Assembly (NCBI GenBank): GCA_012729015.1
Contig: JAAYDY010000122.1
Span: 24,943 to 88,942 of the forward strand
Length of the DNA: 64,000 nucleotides
DNA from: Phycisphaerae bacterium
GTDB taxonomy: Bacteria; Planctomycetota; Phycisphaerae; FEN-1346; JAACEH01
Direction: 5' to 3'
The notes beneath the pieces were generated by a model. The model had not been told where the DNA came from. It made no database searches and saw nothing but the letters and a program-made list of their open reading frames with translations. Positions within the stretch are counted from its first letter, which is position 1, and each line of letters opens with the position of its first letter. Of the stretch, positions 60,310 through 64,000 are shown one piece after another. A program made the translations under genes and the position numbers.

Positions 60310-62157
60310 GTGACCTGTGCAGGACGATACTTCGTGTGGCGGGGTCTGGCGACGGCCGTGGCCGTGGCCTGCCTGGCAGCCGGGTGCGGCAACCGTGACG
60401 AGGACGGCCTGGCCGCTGGAGGCGTCAACCGCCCGGCGACGGCCACGGTCTGGCAGGAGGCCGAACAGTACGAGGAGCCCGATGCGGCCGCGACGCCCAA
60501 GGCGATTGACCGCCCCGCGGCATCGAGGGGCCTGGTGCTCGATCCCGCGGAGGTGGATCGGCCGGGCGCGAAAGTCCGCTACACGGTCACGCTGCCGGAA
60601 GCCATCGGCGAGGCGCGCCTCGTGTTTCGCTATGCCCGGGAGAAGTGGGGCCGCGAGATTCCGCCGGCCGAGTTCGCCGTGGTCCTCACCGCCGGCGGCC
60701 GCACGACGCGGCGCACCGTGACGTTCGGCGACACGGGCGGCTGGGGACAGCGGCCGCAACAGTGGCGTCTGCGCGGCGTCGCGCTGGGCGATCTTCCGGC
60801 CGGATCGTGCGTGGTGGAGCTGGAAGCCGTCAACGAATTCACCCGGGTGCTGCTGGACGGGTTCTGGATCGTGCCGTCGTCGCTGGCGATGTCGGCGGAC
60901 GAGACCTCGTCGCTGAGCCGCATGCTCGGCGTCGCCGGCGGCTGGGTCGGCCTGTCGGCCGAGGATGCGGCGATCAATCAGTGCGCCGATCGGGTGGTGC
61001 GGGTGGCAGCGCGGAGCTTCGACGGTCGAAAGCCCGAGTTGACAGCCGCCCTGGAAGGTATGACGCTTCGATCCGACCAGGCGGCGCTGGCTCCGGGAAG
61101 CCTGGCTCCGGGCCAGAGGGTCGAGCTGACGGTGTGCGGCCACGGCGACGCGCCGGGCGACAAGCACATTCGGTTCGTGCACCTGGAGCTTCCGGCGCTG
61201 GACGACGGCATCTACCGGCTGCGCGTGACGGCGGCGGCGCCCGCCGGCACGATGGCCGTTCCGGCGATGCTCTGGGGCAAGCTCCTGACGGATCTGGACG
61301 CGACGGTCGGTCGGCTGAAGGAACGGCAGCAGCGGCTACCGGCCGCCGCCGAGGCGGCGCGGTGTGCGGCGGACTTCGAGCATGCGGTCAAGTACCTGTT
61401 GAACGGCCGGGAATTGCTGTCCGACGACACGTTCGACCTGGCGATGGTGATTTGCGGCATTCGCCGCACGATCGACCAGTCGCAGGAGACGCTTCGGCGG
61501 CTCGATGCCGGGCAGTCGCCGTACGACGGCCGCACGGGCGACCTGCGTCTGGCCCTGCGCGTCAACGGTGTCCTGGCGCCGTATCGCATGGTGATTCCCG
61601 AGGGGCGCGATCCGGCATCGACGATGCCGACGGTGGTCCTGATCCACGGGTCCGGCGAGAACGAGGACATCTGGCTCGACATGGGCGACGACATCGTGGC
61701 CCGCGAGGCGGCGCGACGCGGGTACCTGGTCCTCGCGCCGCGGCGTCTGGCCCAGGACGAGCGCTACGAGATTCTGGACCATTTCCTGGCCGAGGCGGTG
61801 AAGGCCCATCCCATGATCGACCGGCAGCGGATCTTTCTGGGCGGCCACTCGCGCGGCGGATTCGCGTCGTGGGAACTGGCCGCTCGTCATCCCGGTCGGT
61901 TTCGCGCCATTGCCTGCGTCTGCGGGGTCACCGATGCCTCCCTGGCGTCGCAACTCGCATCGGTCCCGGTGCTGCTGATTCACGGCGAGAAGGACACGAC
62001 CGTCAGCCCTCAGGTGACGCGCGATGCCGCCGCGGCGCTTCAGCGCCTGGGATACGACCACCAGGTGCACCTGTTCCCCGACAACGGCCACGAGCTGCGC
62101 AATCACGCGGCCATTTATGTCCCGCTGATCTTCGATTTCTTCGACCGGTACCGTTAG
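60310..62157 (+). CDS. Lipoprotein with N-terminal sugar-binding-like domain and alpha/beta-hydrolase esterase
   Basis: A 615-residue protein. The signal peptide ends at the lipobox LAAG-C26. Residues about 50-210 form a beta-rich module (ATVWQEAEQY, RPGAKVRYTVTLPEAIGEARLVF) resembling CBM35/CBM6-type carbohydrate binding. After a helical linker comes an alpha/beta hydrolase: VLIHGSGENEDIW, nucleophile S514 in GGHSRGG, D562 in HGEKD and H594 in NGHEL. An exported esterase or depolymerase acting on plant or microbial polysaccharide esters is inferred. GAGGA precedes the GTG at 60310. Its end is five bases from the Mrp stop on the other strand. Confidence 0.88.
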   Translation: MTCAGRYFVWRGLATAVAVACLAAGCGNRDEDGLAAGGVNRPATATVWQEAEQYEEPDAAATPKAIDRPAASRGLVLDPAEVDRPGAKVRYTVTLPEAIGEARLVFRYAREKWGREIPPAEFAVVLTAGGRTTRRTVTFGDTGGWGQRPQQWRLRGVALGDLPAGSCVVELEAVNEFTRVLLDGFWIVPSSLAMSADETSSLSRMLGVAGGWVGLSAEDAAINQCADRVVRVAARSFDGRKPELTAALEGMTLRSDQAALAPGSLAPGQRVELTVCGHGDAPGDKHIRFVHLELPALDDGIYRLRVTAAAPAGTMAVPAMLWGKLLTDLDATVGRLKERQQRLPAAAEAARCAADFEHAVKYLLNGRELLSDDTFDLAMVICGIRRTIDQSQETLRRLDAGQSPYDGRTGDLRLALRVNGVLAPYRMVIPEGRDPASTMPTVVLIHGSGENEDIWLDMGDDIVAREAARRGYLVLAPRRLAQDERYEILDHFLAEAVKAHPMIDRQRIFLGGHSRGGFASWELAARHPGRFRAIACVCGVTDASLASQLASVPVLLIHGEKDTTVSPQVTRDAAAALQRLGYDHQVHLFPDNGHELRNHAAIYVPLIFDFFDRYR

Positions 62158-62162
62158 GGCTG

Positions 62163-63260
62163 TCACCCCTTGCGTGTGCCGAGGATGCGCGGCGCGGGCT
62201 CGGTGGCAAGGCGGACCGAGATGCGGCCAGCCAGGTTCGCCGCCACGCGGGCGACGGCCTCGGCGGCCGTGGCGTCGGTGTCGAGCACGCGGTCGGGCCG
62301 CCCGTCGTCGCCGGCGGCGCGAATCGACAGGTTCAGCGGCAGGTCGCCCAGGTACGGCGCCTGGATCGACGCGGCGGCCGTCTCCACGGTGCCGTGGCCG
62401 AACAGGTCCGTGGCCTTGCCGCAATGCGGGCATGTGAAGCTCGACATGTTCTCGATGAATCCGAGAATCGCAATGTCGGTGCTGCGGTACAGGGCGGCGG
62501 CCTTCATCGCGTCCTGGAGGGCCACCTCCTGGGGCGTGGAGACGATGACCGCGCCGGTGACCGGCGCCAGCTGCGCCAGCGACAGATGCACGTCGCCGGT
62601 GCCGGGCGGCAGATCGATGACCAGGTAATCCAGCTCGCCCCAGTCAGTGTCGGTCAGGAGTTGCTCGAGGGCCTTGTGAATGAGCGGCCCGCGCCAGGCC
62701 AGGGCCTTGTCGGGATCAATCAGCAGGCCGATGCTCATCATGGCCAAGCCGCAGGCCTGCACCGGCTGGAGGCGGCCGTCGACGAGGTCGGGGCGGCGGC
62801 CGGCGACGCCGAGCATCCGCGGAATGCTCGGGCCGTAGAAATCCGCGTCGAGCAGGCCCACGCGGGCCCCCTGCCGCGAAAGCGACAAGGCTGTGAAGAC
62901 CGCGACGGTGCTCTTGCCGACGCCGCCTTTGCCGGCGCCGACGGCGATGATGTTCTTGACCATGGGCAACGGCGTGTCGGCGGCGTCTTCGGCCTCCGCC
63001 GCGGCGGCGCTGCGCACGCGACTGGTGACGTGGATGTCCACGCGCTGGACGCCCGGCACGGCCGACAGGGCGGCGCGAATGTCATCCTGCATTCGGGCTT
63101 TCATCGGGCAGGCCGGCGTCGTCAGTTCGAGCGTCAGGCTCACGCGGCCGTCGCCGTCGGCGCGCACGTCCTTGACCATTTCGAGCGAAACCAGGTCGCG
63201 GCCCAGTTCCGGATCGTTGACCGACGACAGGGCCTTCATCAGCACTTCGTGTGACAGCAT
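62163..63260 (-). CDS. mrp: Iron-sulfur cluster carrier ATPase (Mrp/ApbC/NBP35)
   Basis: A 365-residue protein. The N-terminal MIP18-like domain (ALSSVNDPELGRDLVSLEMV) is followed by a deviant Walker A GKGGVGKSTVAVF, then DADFYGPSIPRMLG, DLPPGTGD and a conserved CPHC (Fe-S bridging cysteines). It transfers [4Fe-4S] clusters to apo-proteins, which the Fe-S proteins here (the aldo/keto reductase at 31680) would need. AAAGG precedes the ATG. It is convergent with the esterase lipoprotein gene with five bases between. Confidence 0.95.
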   Translation of the reverse strand: MLSHEVLMKALSSVNDPELGRDLVSLEMVKDVRADGDGRVSLTLELTTPACPMKARMQDDIRAALSAVPGVQRVDIHVTSRVRSAAAAEAEDAADTPLPMVKNIIAVGAGKGGVGKSTVAVFTALSLSRQGARVGLLDADFYGPSIPRMLGVAGRRPDLVDGRLQPVQACGLAMMSIGLLIDPDKALAWRGPLIHKALEQLLTDTDWGELDYLVIDLPPGTGDVHLSLAQLAPVTGAVIVSTPQEVALQDAMKAAALYRSTDIAILGFIENMSSFTCPHCGKATDLFGHGTVETAAASIQAPYLGDLPLNLSIRAAGDDGRPDRVLDTDATAAEAVARVAANLAGRISVRLATEPAPRILGTRKG

Positions 63261-63324
63261 GGCAGAAACCTTTCCAGGCCGCCGCGCGGCGACCGTCAGA
63301 GAATGAATGGCGCCGGCACTTCGA

Positions 63325-63678
63325 TCAATGCGAAGGCGGCGTCGGTGAGGCGGGCGATCCCGGAGACGCCGGCGAAACGCCCGATGCCGGCCCGGGCGGC
63401 ACGGATCCCGCGGCGGCAGCCCGCAGGCGGTCCAGCTCGTCCTGCACCGGCCAGCGCGAGAATGCCATGTACGCCAGGATCAGGGACGACCCAAAGGGCA
63501 GCAACGACAAGAACCCCAGGGCCCAGTGGTGCCCCATCTTGTGGAAGAGCTTGCAGAAGACGACCACGAAGAAGACCGCCAGGACGAGCGAGATGATCGA
63601 CAGGACGACCAGCGCGGCCATGAAGAGCGCCGGCGACACGTTCATCATCTCGTGAAGCGGTTGGGATCGCGAGGGCAT
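63325..63678 (-). CDS. Small two-helix membrane protein
   Basis: A 117-residue protein starting MPSRSQPLHEMMNVSP with two hydrophobic helices (FMAALVVLSIISLVLAVFFVVVF and WALGFLSLLPFGSSLILAYMAF) and a Pro/Ser/Ala-rich hydrophilic tail. GGAGG lies before the ATG at 63678. The longer frame upstream is not family-like. No function recognised. Confidence 0.7.
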   Translation of the reverse strand: MPSRSQPLHEMMNVSPALFMAALVVLSIISLVLAVFFVVVFCKLFHKMGHHWALGFLSLLPFGSSLILAYMAFSRWPVQDELDRLRAAAAGSVPPGPASGVSPASPGSPASPTPPSH

Positions 63679-64000
63679 CGGAATTCCTCCGTGGCGGCAC
63701 ACGCGGCCCGCCCGTCGCCCGACCGACTGCCGGCGCCGCAGGGCCGCACGCCGCACAGTATACGCCACCGTGCGGCCTAATAGCAAGGCGGCGATGGGAC
63801 GATTGCCGTAGCGCGCACGGCGCCTGCTCTCAGCCGCGAGGAAGGGGCCATTCATTCGACATGCCTGACGGGGCGAGCCTGTCCGACAATTCGATGCGTG
63901 GTTCGTTGTTGCTGGGTGCCTGCCCCGTCGGGCCTGTCCGACAATTCGTTGTGTGGTTCGTTGTTGCTGGGTGCCATGCCTGCCCCGTCAGGCATGGGCA
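63679..64000. repeat. Tandem long family D repeats at window end
   Basis: Positions 63859-64000 hold two family D units in tandem. Each reads TTGTTGCTGGGTGCC after TGTCCGACAATTCG (63886-63920 and 63937-63998), and the second is followed by CAGGCATGGG. The first copy is truncated. The rest of the gap (63679-63858) is GC-rich with no feature seen. The array may continue beyond the window. Confidence 0.7.

Overview
The window is GC-rich chromosomal DNA that best fits an anaerobic or microaerophilic member of the Planctomycetota / PVC group. This is inferred from gene content: a sulfatase, five Gfo/Idh/MocA oxidoreductases, two UroD-like methyltransferase-family proteins, a pseudopilin with the H-X9-DG signature common in planctomycetes, a giant PQQ-propeller/TPR protein, and the oxygen-defence pair rubrerythrin and superoxide reductase. 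Many promoters fit TTGNNN-16/17-TANNNT, and GTG or TTG starts are common.

Layout. Positions 104-12081 hold a minus-strand block of nine catabolic genes: sulfatase, sugar isomerase/epimerase, three Gfo/Idh/MocA enzymes, a UroD-like protein, a zinc alcohol dehydrogenase, an M20 peptidase and a D-2-hydroxyacid dehydrogenase. They are separated by mosaics of palindromic repeats. Positions 12696-15830 (minus) encode a MASE3-PAS-HisKA_2 kinase, an ANTAR response regulator and two tiny zinc-ribbon proteins. Three look-alike hexaloop hairpins and a strong terminator lie between regulator and zinc ribbons. Positions 16327-22300 hold rubrerythrin, a methyltransferase, ribBA, a secreted protein behind a terminated leader RNA, and a tandem nucleoside-diphosphate-kinase-like protein. 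Positions 22625-32702 hold the PQQ/TPR protein, divergent from an RND efflux pair and an aldo/keto reductase with two 4Fe-4S clusters. Positions 33094-36720 hold a cobalamin riboswitch with its terminator ahead of a pseudopilin, then HDOD and PilZ proteins and a small secreted protein. Positions 36927-55185 are mainly housekeeping: prfA-GH20-prmC, rpmE, superoxide reductase, clpC, rnc, metK, an ABC-2 permease, tyrS, a Gfo/Idh/MocA protein with a histone-H1-like tail, and der. Positions 55427-63678 hold an M23/PKD lipoprotein, a second UroD-like protein, a ClC channel, an esterase lipoprotein, the Mrp/ApbC ATPase and a small membrane protein.

How the parts work together. The first block looks like sugar or sulfated-glycan catabolism: desulfation, isomerisation, then oxidation or reduction of carbohydrate intermediates. 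The substrate is unknown. Rubrerythrin and superoxide reductase handle peroxide and superoxide without releasing O2. The most interesting candidate system is the kinase / ANTAR regulator / hexaloop leader / terminator / zinc-ribbon array, which has the layout of an RNA antitermination switch. The cobalamin riboswitch in front of a pseudopilin is the second.

Limits. Everything was read by eye from sequence and translations. No database search or folding program was run. Start codons were chosen from Shine-Dalgarno spacing and family N-termini, because upstream extensions are often just translated repeat DNA.
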